Source: Amphibalanus amphitrite (Eukaryota; Arthropoda; Thecostraca; Balanomorpha; Balanidae). From it: DNA of 64,000 nt. Both the position numbers and the translations under genes were made by a program. The DNA is taken from the NCBI RefSeq assembly GCF_019059575.1, contig NW_024883117.1:16001-80000 (forward strand), given 5' to 3'. Every line of letters starts with the position of its first letter. Within the stretch, counting starts at the first letter, position 1. The notes under the pieces are model-generated. The model did not search any database. It saw only the letters and a list, made by a program, of their open reading frames with translations, and had not been told where the DNA came from. Below, piece by piece: positions 53,865-64,000 of the stretch.

Positions 53865-54910
53865 TTAACCCTCGCCGGCCGAGGGGGGGGGGCGGGTGCC
53901 GCCCCCCCCCCCCCATAGGGTTTTTTCGCGATAGCTCCGAACACGCTGGCGATAGAGAGCTGAAACTTGGCATACCTGACCTTTGATCCAAGCCGCATCT
54001 TTTGACACCAACCGCATTTTTGGGTCAGGTCAGGTCACTGACCTATGACGTCATAAGTGAACCTCTGCACGGTCTTCAGATGTCGCAACTTCGCAACGCC
54101 CTCACTGCCAGAGGAGATGTCACAGGGAAATGAAACTTGCAGGATCTAGTATCCATTATGAGTCTCACAACTTGTATATCTCGGATTTTTCCTAAAGGTC
54201 ATATGAGGTCAGGTCATTTTCGTGACCTCACCATTATAAGTCAATGGGGAAAAATGAAAACTGCTATTCTGGCGCCGGGAACGATCTCCAACTATCTCAA
54301 GCACACAGAATCGTGATTTGATGCACTCCTTGCAAGGTTAGATGCGTCACTTTTGCAATGTTGACCTTGCGTGACGTCATTTATGACGTCATCAAGGTCA
54401 TATTCGTTTTTCGTCAATAACTCTTGATCAAATTGAGCTAGCGAGCCGGGAAAGCCACCAATGGACTCAGGAAGACCTGCCGAATCGAATGATATGCGAC
54501 ATGACCCCTTTCGACCAACTTCGTGACCTGGGGGTGCTGACCTGACCTTGACCTGAGGTCAACACCCCAAGTTGACCTGACCCGGACAAAAAGTATATCA
54601 TTCGACGCGCCTGAGCGAGACAAACACGATGCTGCCAAAATCGGCGCTCTGCGGCCGTTTTTTGCGAAGTTATTCACCAAAAACTGAACCGTACCTTGGG
54701 GCACTTGACCTGACCTCAGAGGTCACCAGTTGACCTAGGACCTTAAAATCGGGTACCAATCTCTGCGTCTCGTAACGGCGCACACGCTCGTTTTTTCCGC
54801 GACGCGCTAGCTCCACCAGGGGCGAAACGGCGAGGGGGGGGGGGTCGTACCCGCCCCCCCCCCCTCGGCCGGCGCGTATGTAGAAAACCAATAGGTCCGG
54901 CGAGGGTTAA
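53865..54910. mobile_element. TTAA-flanked element, family A copy 1
   Basis: Bounded by TTAACCCTCGCCGG (53865) and CCGGCGAGGGTTAA (54910), with long G and C runs inside each end. TTAA target duplication points to the piggyBac type. The interior is non-coding and packed with TGACCT words in both orientations. Confidence 0.7.
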
Positions 54911-55055
54911 AGATCCGAGAGAGACGCTCAGCACAAGGTCCTAAAGTCAATGCTATTAAAAAACCAACACGATTGGTTGGCCCGATCTTGACCCAATCCG
55001 TGACCTCGAAATTCAACTCAAGCAATTGCCGGGTTAAATGGCATCATGGCGTTTA

Positions 55056-55462
55056 AAGGCCGCCCCACACTGGACCTCGCATGCGGGTTGCGAGTTTTTG
55101 GGTTTTCGGGTTTCTTTAAAATTAAAGAATACACGATGTTGAGTGACCCACACTACCATGTAACAAGCGAGTCTGTATGTCTTCAGCATGCGAGCCAACT
55201 TGCACCGCATTCAAAAAGTTGAATTTGAGTCAACTTCCGATTTTCCTCGCTGCGAGGGCTGCGAGTTTTGGTGTGTTTGTTAAAGTCGAATTTTGGCTCG
55301 TTGTGCTGGTATTGCGATAGTATGCAATTTTCTGAGGGGCTTCACTGCATTCATGTGACCATAGAAGAATGGTCAAATCACTCCATGAATGAGTATTATA
55401 CCCGCGAATCCAAAACCCGCAGGCTCGCACCCTGCATGCGAGGTCCAGTGTGGGGCGGCCTT
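55056..55462. mobile_element. MITE with about 45-bp inverted ends
   Basis: AAGGCCGCCCCACACTGGAC at 55056 and its reverse complement ending at 55462; similarity continues through CCTCGCATGC and further inward. No clear target duplication. No coding capacity. Confidence 0.7.
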
Positions 55463-56056
55463 GATGTTGATTGAATATGAAGTCTTGATAAAACCAATAT
55501 CAAGCCAATACGGATTTGGCATTTGAACTTTTATAAATTGTTGCCTGTTGGTATTGCGTTTCCTCCCTAACATATAACATGTTCTTAATTACTTGAAGAG
55601 TTTGTCATCCCAAAGATTTCAAGCTTTGTCGTTTTTATTTTCCTGTAAATTTGCTATTGTGGTTTCTAAATGACCTGAAATTGCAATGACCTTGACCCTG
55701 GGAATCCAAATGATCTCGTTAGTCGGCTCATCAGTCGCTGCACACCGAAGGCGTTATTTTCACATTGAAATGCAATTTTGACGTTCACATCATTTAACAT
55801 TATTTCATAAAATTATGTATTGATAATTGTATAAAGCAGTCTTTCTGTAACTTCATATCTCATTTCTATTGGAACCTTGAGCCTTCGGAATTCACGTTTA
55901 TTCGGATGGAAGTAGCGCACCTGCGCTCACTCACAGAGCCCGAGAACGACATCCGATTCATTTCCGAACAATGGACGGACGGACAGGCCCGTCAGTGGAG
56001 ACGCCCGCCGTCGTCACAGGGCGTCACAGAAACACCTGTTACCGGTCACAGTCGGG
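55463..56056 (+). other. Upstream region of the secreted repeat protein gene
   Basis: No other gene. AT-rich to about 55,890, then a proximal promoter region. Confidence 0.4.
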
Positions 56057-56064
56057 TATATAAA
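56057..56064 (+). promoter_or_regulatory. TATA box
   Basis: TATATAAA, 59 bp before the ATG of the secreted repeat protein. Transcription would start near 56,088-56,092 (CACTCATCAG), giving a very short 5' leader. Confidence 0.7.
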
Positions 56065-56115
56065 GGCCGTGCTGAACTTGGGAGGTCACCACTCATCAGC
56101 CACCGCCGTCCAGCC

Positions 56116-56595
56116 ATGAAGACCATCCTGGTGATCGCCGCTCTGCTGGCCTGTGCCTCGGCCAAGCCGAGGTTTGACAATGGCCTGACCTGGGGCTCCG
56201 GCTCTGACAACGGCCAGGGCTGGGGCTCCTGGTCCGGTAACGGACTGGGATGGGGCTCCGGCTCCGACAACGGCCAGGGATGGGGCTCCTGGTCCGACAA
56301 CGGCCAGGGATGGGGCTCCGGCTCTGACAACGGCCAGGGATGGGGCTCCGGCTCTGACAACGGTCAGGCCAACCGAGGCCTCACGCTGAGCCAGCTGTGC
56401 CAGGCGCTGCAGCTCATCAACAACGGCGTCCAGTGGCCGGCCTGCCAGGCGTCCTCGGGCTCTGCCGGCATCACGGCCGCCCAGAGGGGCGCGCTGACGC
56501 AGGCGTCGCTGTCGCAGCTGTGCCAGCAGCTGCAGGCCATCAACAACGACATCAACTGGCCCGCCTGCCAGCTCGCCACCGCCCTCGGCAAGTAG
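56116..56595 (+). CDS. Secreted Gly/Ser/Trp decapeptide-repeat protein with two Cys motifs
   Basis: 159-residue single-exon protein. Residues 1-16 are a clear signal peptide (MKTILVIAALLACASA). Residues 21-84 are about six and a half decapeptides of the pattern DNGQGWGSxS in perfect register, with aromatic Trp every ten residues. The C-terminal part holds two copies of a 21-residue motif, SQLCQ-x-LQ-x-INN-x3-WPACQ, with Cys at 95/110 and 136/151, likely two disulphides. It is likely secreted. I do not recognise the family; possibilities are an adhesive, cuticle, silk-like or glycine-rich antimicrobial protein. The start is the ATG after the TATA box. An upstream in-frame open stretch to 55,906 lies mostly before the promoter and is not used. 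Confidence 0.85.
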   Translation: MKTILVIAALLACASAKPRFDNGLTWGSGSDNGQGWGSWSGNGLGWGSGSDNGQGWGSWSDNGQGWGSGSDNGQGWGSGSDNGQANRGLTLSQLCQALQLINNGVQWPACQASSGSAGITAAQRGALTQASLSQLCQQLQAINNDINWPACQLATALGK

Positions 56596-57094
56596 ACAAA
56601 GAAGACTCCAGTAACACCGGCCGCACGTCATGAGAGTGGCTAGAAAGGCCACGGCGCGAGTGCGGAAAATTCCCTGATAACACAACACCCCTACTTTGAT
56701 TATTTGCTTAGTTGTTTGGTATTATCTTTGTTTTGTGAGCAGTTACAGCACAGCGGACTCATTTAGTGTAGTCTTTTCAAGAACCTGTTTTGTTTTTGCC
56801 TTGTTACGAGAATTGTTACGAGGGTGTGTGATTTGTTTATGCAATATACCGTAAAATGATGACTGAAAGTGTTTTCTGCATTGATTTATCGAGGGATTTC
56901 TTTCATTTAATTCATATATTGTGGTTATAAGAATCAATACGGCAACGTAAAGCATAACTCGACTAACTGAACTATGAAAAATGTTACAGCTTAAGAGGGG
57001 AAATGTAACTTTGGGTGACAACACCATGAGAAGCCAATTTGACGGGGGAGATTTGTCCTTCACATACTGACTTTATGAATGAAGTCATTTTCAG

Positions 57095-57100
57095 ATTAAA
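57095..57100 (+). terminator. Possible polyadenylation signal
   Basis: ATTAAA about 500 nt after the stop of the secreted repeat protein gene. Weak evidence. Confidence 0.3.
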
Positions 57101-57309
57101 GGGAAACCAAAATTTTACTAAATATCAACCAAAACACAACGACAAAATTCCAGTAACGGAGCCAATTTGCTATAGAAATGGCTCGAATGTTTGAATCGAC
57201 GGACGGATGAATGGACTAAGCAGAGCCTGCTGCACGCAGCCCCGTCCGTCCCCTAAGGTCAGACCAGTCAATGCTGGGTCGATGCCTGAGAATTAAGCCG
57301 CCGAACTTT

Positions 57310-59370
57310 AACTGTACCATTAAAGTTCAAGGGGGGGGGGGTAGAACCTCACGCCGTTTCGCCCCTATTGAGTTGGAGCGTGATTGGAAGAAGGAATGGG
57401 AATCTGCGAGACGCAACGACTGGTACTCGAATTTTAAGTCTCAGGCCAACCTACAACATCTGAGGTCAGGCTAAGTTACTTAAAGAAAGTTTTTTTTTGT
57501 AAGTGGCTTCTTAGGAAATGTTTTTAGATCTGTGACTTTACACACAGTGTTCTTCATGCTCAGGCGCTTCGAAAAATATACCTTTTGTCTAGGTGAGGTC
57601 AACTTAGGGCCTTGAGTTTGCCAAAGTCACTCAGGCCACGAAGCGAACGAGGTCATGTCGCATATCATTCGATTCGGCAGGTCTTTTCAGTGGCTTTCCC
57701 GACTCGGTAGCTCAATTTGATCATAAGCTATCGGCGAAAAACTCCGATGGCCTTAGTGACATGCAACGCCAACAACGCAAAAGGTAGACATTTGCTGCTC
57801 GCGCCGCCGGAGTGGACGGAGTGCCGCTTCACGCCATCGTCATCTGTTTTCCGGTGATAGGGCCACATCTCCTTCATCTCATCAACCGCTCCATCGTCAC
57901 AGCTGTGTTCCCGGAAGCTTGGAAACTCGCCCGCGTCATCCCCATTCACAAATCAGGCGATCAGTCAGATCCCAGGAATTTCAGACCCATCTCCATACTG
58001 TCAGTGCTCTCTAAAATCCTGGAGAAGGTGGTGGCCATTCAGCTGATGTCTTATCTGATCGAGAACAACATTTTATCTCCTCACCAGTACGCTTATAGGC
58101 CGTCTCACTCAACTGGACACGCAATGCTCGACGCGGTAAACTGGATAGATAAACATGTCGATGATGGCCATGTCGTGTCGCTAGTCTCAATAGACCTCAG
58201 TAAGGCGTTTGACAGTGTGAACCACGCCCTCCTGCTGAATAAGCTGGAGTGGTATGGTGTTTCGTCTGCATGGTTTGCGAGCTACCTGTACAACCGCAGG
58301 CAGGTGGTTACTGGTGGTGGCTCCGACCCTCTCCACGTGTCCCACGGCGTAACCCAGGGATCCATCCTCGGTCCGATCCTGTTCCTCCTCGTGACCAACG
58401 ACCTCTCCAGCTTCCTTACCCATGGCCGCTTATTATCCTACGCCGACGACACCCAGATCCTCGACCACTCCCCTCCCACTGTCGTCAGCCTATCCAGCCT
58501 CAAAACACGCGTCGAAGAATCCTTATCCGAACTCCAAACCTGGTTCCAGCAGAACAGCCTGAAGATGAACCCCAGAAAAACATCCTTTACTCTCGTTGGC
58601 ACCAAACAAACCTTGGCAAAAACCCACGATTTCCACATCTCATCCGGCTTAACCATTCAGCCATCCAAAATCGTGAAAATCCTCGGAGTCCTTCTCGACC
58701 AGCAGCTGACCTGGCAACCCCATATTGACGCAGTCGTTCGGCGGTGCAACGCCATCACCATATCACTCTTCAAAGTGCGTCATCATCTCACTCCTGAAGT
58801 ACGTAAGCTGCTGGTCGAAACACATGTCCTTCCCCACATTCATTACTGCCTGTCCGTTTGGGGAGGAGCCGCCCAGTGCCACCTCCAACGAGTTCAAAAG
58901 TCTGAACCTTGCGGCCAGAATGGTGTCTGGGGTGCGCCGCTCAGAGCACATCTCGCCCGCCCACACTTGCGGCACTAGGCTGGCACAGAGTGGACGACAT
59001 GGTACGCACGCACGACCGTGCCCTAGTGGCGCGAGCAGTGAACGGATGAAACATTTGGAAGGTTACTGAGTCTCGTAAGCTTAAATTCCCTGTGAAAGAT
59101 CCCTTGGTAGTTGGTATTGAGGGCGTTTCGAAGTTGCGACATTTTAGGACCGTGCAGAGGTTTACTTATGGCATTATAGGTCACTGAGGCCTGACATGAC
59201 CCGAAAATGCGGGTGATGTCACAAAATTATACCCAGTTTAAATCAACGGCCAGGCTTGCCAACTTTCACCTCTCTATGGCCGGCGCGTTCCGAGCAATCG
59301 TGAGGAAACCGTCAGGGTGCGGCACCAGCCCCCCCCCCTCACCCTTGCCCGGCGAAGGTTGAAATGCTTT
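57310..59370 (-). mobile_element. TTAA-family A element, inverted, interrupted by a LINE
   Basis: 57,310-57,740 and 59,090-59,365 match the reverse complement of the two halves of the element at 53,865-54,910 (for example GACCTGCCGAATCGAATGAT appears inverted near 57,665). The ends are worn (CCATTAAAG near 57,318 and GGCGAAGGTTGAA near 59,350). Confidence 0.6.
57790..59075 (+). pseudogene. Second LINE reverse transcriptase, 5'-truncated
   Basis: An open frame (57812-58978) encodes most of a non-LTR reverse transcriptase: FPEAWKLARVIPIHKSGD, DPRNFRPISILSVLSKILEK, SIDLSKAFDSVNHALLL, VTQGSILGPILF, YADDTQ and KILGVLLDQQLTWQPHID. The frame shifts at about 58,895 and the thumb region continues in another frame as SLNLAARMVSGVRRSEHISP. 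It lacks the endonuclease and the N-terminal part. It is a different lineage from the LINE at 640-7640. Confidence 0.85.
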
Positions 59371-60539
59371 TCTTTCATATTTAGCAATGACATCTGGTAA
59401 GATATAATGACACCGGTGCTGCCAAGTGCGTATTCCAGTCAGCGAAACGATTCCTGGTTCCGTCAATATGCGATGGACTGTAATGTGTAAAAAAACATAT
59501 TGCATTTAATAGCGACTTCATGTAGCTTAACTTCCCGACCAGTCGGTTGAACATTCCCGATTGCATGGTGAATATTCGCCGTGCACTTTCATAGCAACCC
59601 GAGCGAGCCATTGGTGTTAGATTTGACTCAAATGCTTTTCTGCATAGGGAACCCCTGTGTAATTTATAATGTAGGTACTCGTATGTATGTACAGTCACCA
59701 GCAGTTGCTACCCATCACCCCCGGACAGCGGGGGAGCAAGCTACCACCGCCCCTGCGAGACTAGCGCCGCCATGCGCCAAGAAGTGGAAACACCACGTGA
59801 CTGAGGCCACGTGAGGGCAGGGTCACGTGATGGAGGGGCGGAGCATAGTAGCTTTTGCGCCCGACACTAACTGAAATGCGGCGCTGTGATTGGGCGCCTT
59901 AGCATGAATGAAGCCCCGGCGCCAGGATCAGCCGTTCGCCTTATATGGAAAGTGAGCCTTTGCGTTTCACTGTTCTGTATTGGTTTGAGAGCCACGGCAC
60001 CATACGAATTGTGAGCCCCTTTGAACGGGTCACCGCCCGAGGCACTGAGGCGACGGCTGTGCCGGGCAAAGTCTCGCCTGGTGGGAGAGGTGGGCCAGGG
60101 AAAGTGCGATCGAGCAGCCACTGGGACGTGGATTGGTATTATCCAACCGCGACAAACGATGTCAGCAGCCTCTTCTCGTGTCATAGACAGTGTCTATGAC
60201 ACGAAAAGCTAGACAGACAACGTGGGCAGATCCCAATCAAAAGCTAATAAACGATCCAGTTAAGACGTTGGCGAGGTAGCCAGACCAAATAAAAAGTTGT
60301 TAATTCGAATTTGGTTGACAAAATGACATACAAGCCCGCTGTGATGGACCAAAAAAGGAGCTGAACAGTTCATACAACTTCTAAAAAGCTCAACGGTTTA
60401 AAAATTCAAAAGTTAAATGTTAAAATTCAGCCTGCATATTTAAACTCTGGTCCGGCGCTGGCAGGAAGCTTATATTGCCACTTGCAATTCCACTACGTTG
60501 TAATATAACCAAGAGTTCTGTGAGAGCTGCGACTGAAAG
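59371..60539. other. No gene seen; perfect palindrome near 60.19 kb
   Basis: No recognised gene. A 29-bp hairpin (arms TCGTGTCATAGACA) lies at 60176-60204. Confidence 0.45.
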
Positions 60540-61690
60540 CCCCGTTGAGGGGGAGGGCGGCGCGAAACGGCCCCCTCTCTCCTTTTCAGTCGATATCTCC
60601 TAAAGTATAGCAAATTTCGCCACCAAACTTTCAAGACTCCGGCCGGGCATCATTTTTACACCTTGTGACCAAATTTTTCCAGAGCTCTTATGAAAGGTTA
60701 GTCACAAATGACGTCAGAGTGATGCCATGTTCTGTCATTTCCGACCCAATAAAAGGTTTAGCGGAAAGAGCTGTCACGCTTACAGTTTTGAAGATAACGA
60801 AAAATATTCAAGATCAAAAAAATGTAAAATAAACAGCGCTACCAAACTGCTAACTCTTATTTCCAAACAAAAATTGATTTGACCATCAAAACTATAGAAG
60901 TATAACACCCCGAAAATGTCAACAACTTTCAAAATTAAAACTGAAATATATGTTATTAAACTATCTGCTCTAGATATGCCAAACTTAAACTCGATAGCTC
61001 CATTTTTAGCAAAGTTATGGCAAAAAACTACTCAAAATTTATTACGTAAAATTTTCAAATTCAATTTTTAGCCGTCACAGAACACACAAAGCAAGCCAAA
61101 GGCCACCATTAGATTTCCTGTGATGAGCTGCATCGAATAGATGCCCTTTTATGTAAAATATCAACTTTGAAATTTGACCTTCTTTGACCTGACCTTGACC
61201 TGACCTCCGCCAGAATTAATCTAAACTGGCCCCAATGGCTGTCTAGCTCACACCATTGAATTTTAAATGTAAAATTGGCCATAAAACATGTATCACACGA
61301 CCCTAGCATAGTTGGGTTCATATTGTGACCCTTTTAGTGACCTGACCTCTGTGAACTGACCTGGCATCAATGACCTCTTTAGGCAACATATGTATTAGAC
61401 AACCAACGCTTCATCGATGTTTTTCGATAACATGCCTTTTATTTGATGTGTTAACTGACTGTAACGCATTCCTTAGACTAAATCGGTGAAAAAATGCGAC
61501 CTTTGACCTGACTTGTGACGTCATGGGTTGCACCTAGGTCAACGAAACCTGGTAACAAGGTAGTTCCCTGGTGGGGCTATCGAATGCTCTTTGAATGTTT
61601 AAAATCGGTCGGTAACTTTCCGAGATCTCAGGTGGAGGGCGAAACGGCTGCACCACCCGATCAGGTGGTAGGGTCCGCCAATAGCCCAAG
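60540..61690. mobile_element. Repeat family B element, second copy
   Basis: Parallel in order to 52,140-53,400: C/G-rich start, TCGATATCTCCTAAAG, CACCAAACTTTCAAG, AATGACGTCAGAG, then TGACCT-rich sequence and a GGCGAAACGG end block. Non-coding. Confidence 0.55.
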
Positions 61691-62522
61691 GGGGCGCGGA
61701 ATATTTATTCACTCATACAGTGTCATTTATTTTGAGAACACCTTTCTCACGCCATGACATGGTCCTCTCGTAATAGAACGAGATGAGGAGTGTTTTCACG
61801 CCTCCTTATGCACGGCTCTAAGTGTCATTGAGCTATCAACTGTCAGCGGTTTTCAGACAATGAAGTTCTTAGTTCTTACTGAATCCAATTTTATTTCAAA
61901 CGATTGTCACTGTGCTAGTTTTCTTCTTATACGTTTTTGAAAAAGCGCCGAAGAAGTCTTTGATAGACGAAACCGGTCCGCTTATTCTTTTTCTAATTGT
62001 TTTTTGAATATATTCGTAGACTACTGGCTCTTTACTACAAAATTTGAGAATGTTTGGTATTACTTTGACCCGAACGATGTGCAGCTGAATTTTCCCTCTT
62101 GAATGATTATGGACAGCTCGCGAAATTAACTTCAACCTAAACTACCGACAAGCAGAAGAAAATCCGATACAAGCCTACCTCAATCCTCTCACCTTATTCA
62201 ACCGTTGAAACGTTAAAGGTAGTGTGCCACCTTTGAAAGATTTCCCATTTTATTTTTCCTAGGATAAGAAGCTTCTGTTTTTACCTAATATCGCAAAAAA
62301 ATCAAAAATGGGCCTGGAATAGTGCCTTTTTCGCCTAAAAGTTTTTCGGTTTTTAGATATGTATAACAACTGTAGTGGGCTCACCTGCAAACAGGCGTCG
62401 GGCAACAATCGCGAATGCGGCGCACTTGTGACAATAAGCAAAGGTCATTATAGTGTTACGACCATACGACGTACGGGAATGAGTTATCAGCTGTCTAATC
62501 GTAGACAACACAATGTCGAGCC
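61691..62522. other. No gene seen
   Basis: AT-rich unique-looking sequence without supported features. Confidence 0.4.
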
Positions 62523-63721
62523 TTAACCCGCGCCCAGCTGGGGGTCCTGGATTTCCACGCCCTGCTGGGGGGGGGGGGTGTTTGAACACCCCCCCCCCCT
62601 TGTAACTCGGCTCCTGGGCCACGTAGCGATACGCGGAAGGCGGCGTTCGAAAGAGCGTAAAAAATAATGACGAAATCACTTCGGTCAATTTTTTGATCAG
62701 GTCAAAGGTCAGGTCACCAGAGGTCATTGAAGGCAAAATTTCGTCGATTTCCAGGTCGAATGTCGAAAATTTCCAAGAAGCTAACGCATAACTCGGGAAC
62801 CAATAGAGCTACAGCGCCGCGGAAAAGCGCATTCGATAGCCCTAATAACGCCCTTTCTGAGTAATCCTCTCAGATTTGACCTAACGTCAACGGTTTTGCC
62901 TGCAGGGGGCAAAAACTGCAAAAATAGCCGATTTTTTCGGAAATAGTTTTTCTGCAATAACTTTTGATCAAAGCCTTGTACGAGCTTACTTTCACCGGCA
63001 TCGTGTTCCTCTCGTCAAGACGCATCGAATGAACTATAACTTGACCTTGAAAGGTCAACTTGAAAATTTGACCTCAGGTCAAGGTCATGACCTGACCTGA
63101 AAGGGTCATGTTGCATATTAGTCGATCCGTATCGTCGAGCTGAACACATCTAAGGCGTTTTCATCGCTCTAGCATGCCTCTATTAAAAGTTATTTGCGAA
63201 AAACTGTTAGATACCATTCGTGACCTAAGATGACCTCAGGGCATAAACAAGGGTCACGGACACCATTTTCATGTTAAGTGTGTCTAAACCACTTGTAATT
63301 CGGTGTTTGGGAGTGTTTATAATGTCTTTCGTCCAAAAGAGGCGCATTTCAATTTTCTCCCATTGACTTATAATGGGGAGGTCGCAAAATTGACCTGACC
63401 TTAGGTCATCGATATCAAAATTCTGAGATATACATTTTGTACATGCTATTGCTCTTAGCAATCGCTGAAAGTTTCAAAGCGATCGGTCCCTCGGTGTAGC
63501 TATGGCAGACATTGAAACTTTTTATGAGGTGAGGTCACTTCAAGTGACCTGGTGACCTGACCTTGAATGACCTTGGTCTGAAATTTCCACAACATGTGTA
63601 GAATTGATGTATGATAAGGTGTACCAAAAACGGCGGCGCTCCGCGCCGCCGTTTTTGAGATATTTGCGAAAAACTACAAGGGGGGTGTTCAAACACCCCC
63701 CCCCAGCAGGGCGCGGGTTAA
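62523..63721. mobile_element. TTAA-flanked element with CCCGCGCCC ends
   Basis: Starts TTAACCCGCGCCC (62523) and ends GGGCGCGGGTTAA (63721). Inside each end a GGGGGTGTT(T/C)(G/A)AACACCCCC hairpin follows. TTAA duplication suggests piggyBac type. The interior is non-coding with many TGACCT words. Part of its left end (AACTCGGCTCCTGGGCCACG) also occurs at about 2166. Confidence 0.7.
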
Positions 63722-64000
63722 ACTGTAAGCCCGTATTGGTATTGTTTCTTTTATTTGGCTGTCGAACATTATTTATGGTTTGAAATATGATTTTATGTAA
63801 AATAATTGATATGAAAAAGCCGTCTTATAAGTTATGACCCCATTTCACCACACGCAAGTGGCAGAAATGACAATGATCAGCTGACGCATTTTTCTTGGCC
63901 GAAGTCAAAGCGCGCGGCCCGACGCACCACGCGTATTTGGAAATTCCGACCTCGACGAGCATCAGAAGCCACCTAACAGGCGTGTTCGAAACCGCAGGAG
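63722..64000. other. Nothing recognised to the window end
   Basis: Short flank without supported features. Confidence 0.4.

Noticed and set aside
56046-56688. Minus-strand open frames of 104 and 200 codons
   Set aside because: Shadow frames of the decapeptide repeat gene, which has the promoter and signal peptide on the plus strand.

Overview
This is a eukaryotic, animal nuclear genome window. It has spliced genes with GT-AG introns, an animal cytoskeletal gene (adducin / hu-li tai shao), a ciliary gene (DRC11/IQCA type), a seven-helix receptor, and a heavy load of nested transposons. The style (GC-rich exons, very long simple repeats, hAT, mariner and TTAA-type elements, a gypsy element with identical LTRs) fits an arthropod, most likely a crustacean, perhaps a barnacle. 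That is an inference; nothing in the sequence names the species.

Layout. Positions 1-8.7 kb are a transposon graveyard: a 5'-truncated non-LTR retrotransposon (about 640-7640) is cut by two hAT-type insertions with exact 8-bp target duplications. The first hAT insertion itself holds a TTAA-flanked MITE, a palindromic repeat, a decayed mariner and a GC-rich minisatellite. An intronless orphan receptor lies at 9.1-10.1 kb (minus strand). A complete Ty3/gypsy element with two identical 191-bp LTRs fills 10,679-15,905 (minus strand). From 30,657 down to 17,855 (minus strand) runs one adducin gene, reconstructed exon by exon with every splice phase matching. The stretch 30.7-49.0 kb has no gene I can support, only simple repeats and minisatellites. 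Three plus-strand exons of a DRC11/IQCA-like gene lie at 49.1-50.3 kb. The stretch 51-55.5 kb and 57.3-63.7 kb are built of mariner-type and TTAA-type elements rich in TGACCT, with a second truncated LINE inside one of them. Between them, at 56.1 kb, is a small TATA-driven gene for a secreted Gly/Ser/Trp decapeptide-repeat protein.

The standout is inside the adducin gene. Between the second coding exon (28,804-28,921) and the exon at 25,850-26,001 lie 22 tandem copies of a 69-bp mini-exon. Each has its own 3' splice site and 5' splice site, separated by introns of only 34, 37 or 40 nt. Every unit is phase 1 on both sides and 69 bp long (one is 70 bp and shifts the frame), so any number of intact copies can be included or skipped without breaking the reading frame. 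If all intact units were used, adducin would gain about 483 residues made of a 23-residue repeat just ahead of its aldolase-like head domain. The next exon's acceptor region, and the sequence beside another exon's donor, are also tandemly repeated, so this gene is subject to repeated small duplications at exon edges. I see no operon-like functional linkage among the genes in the window.
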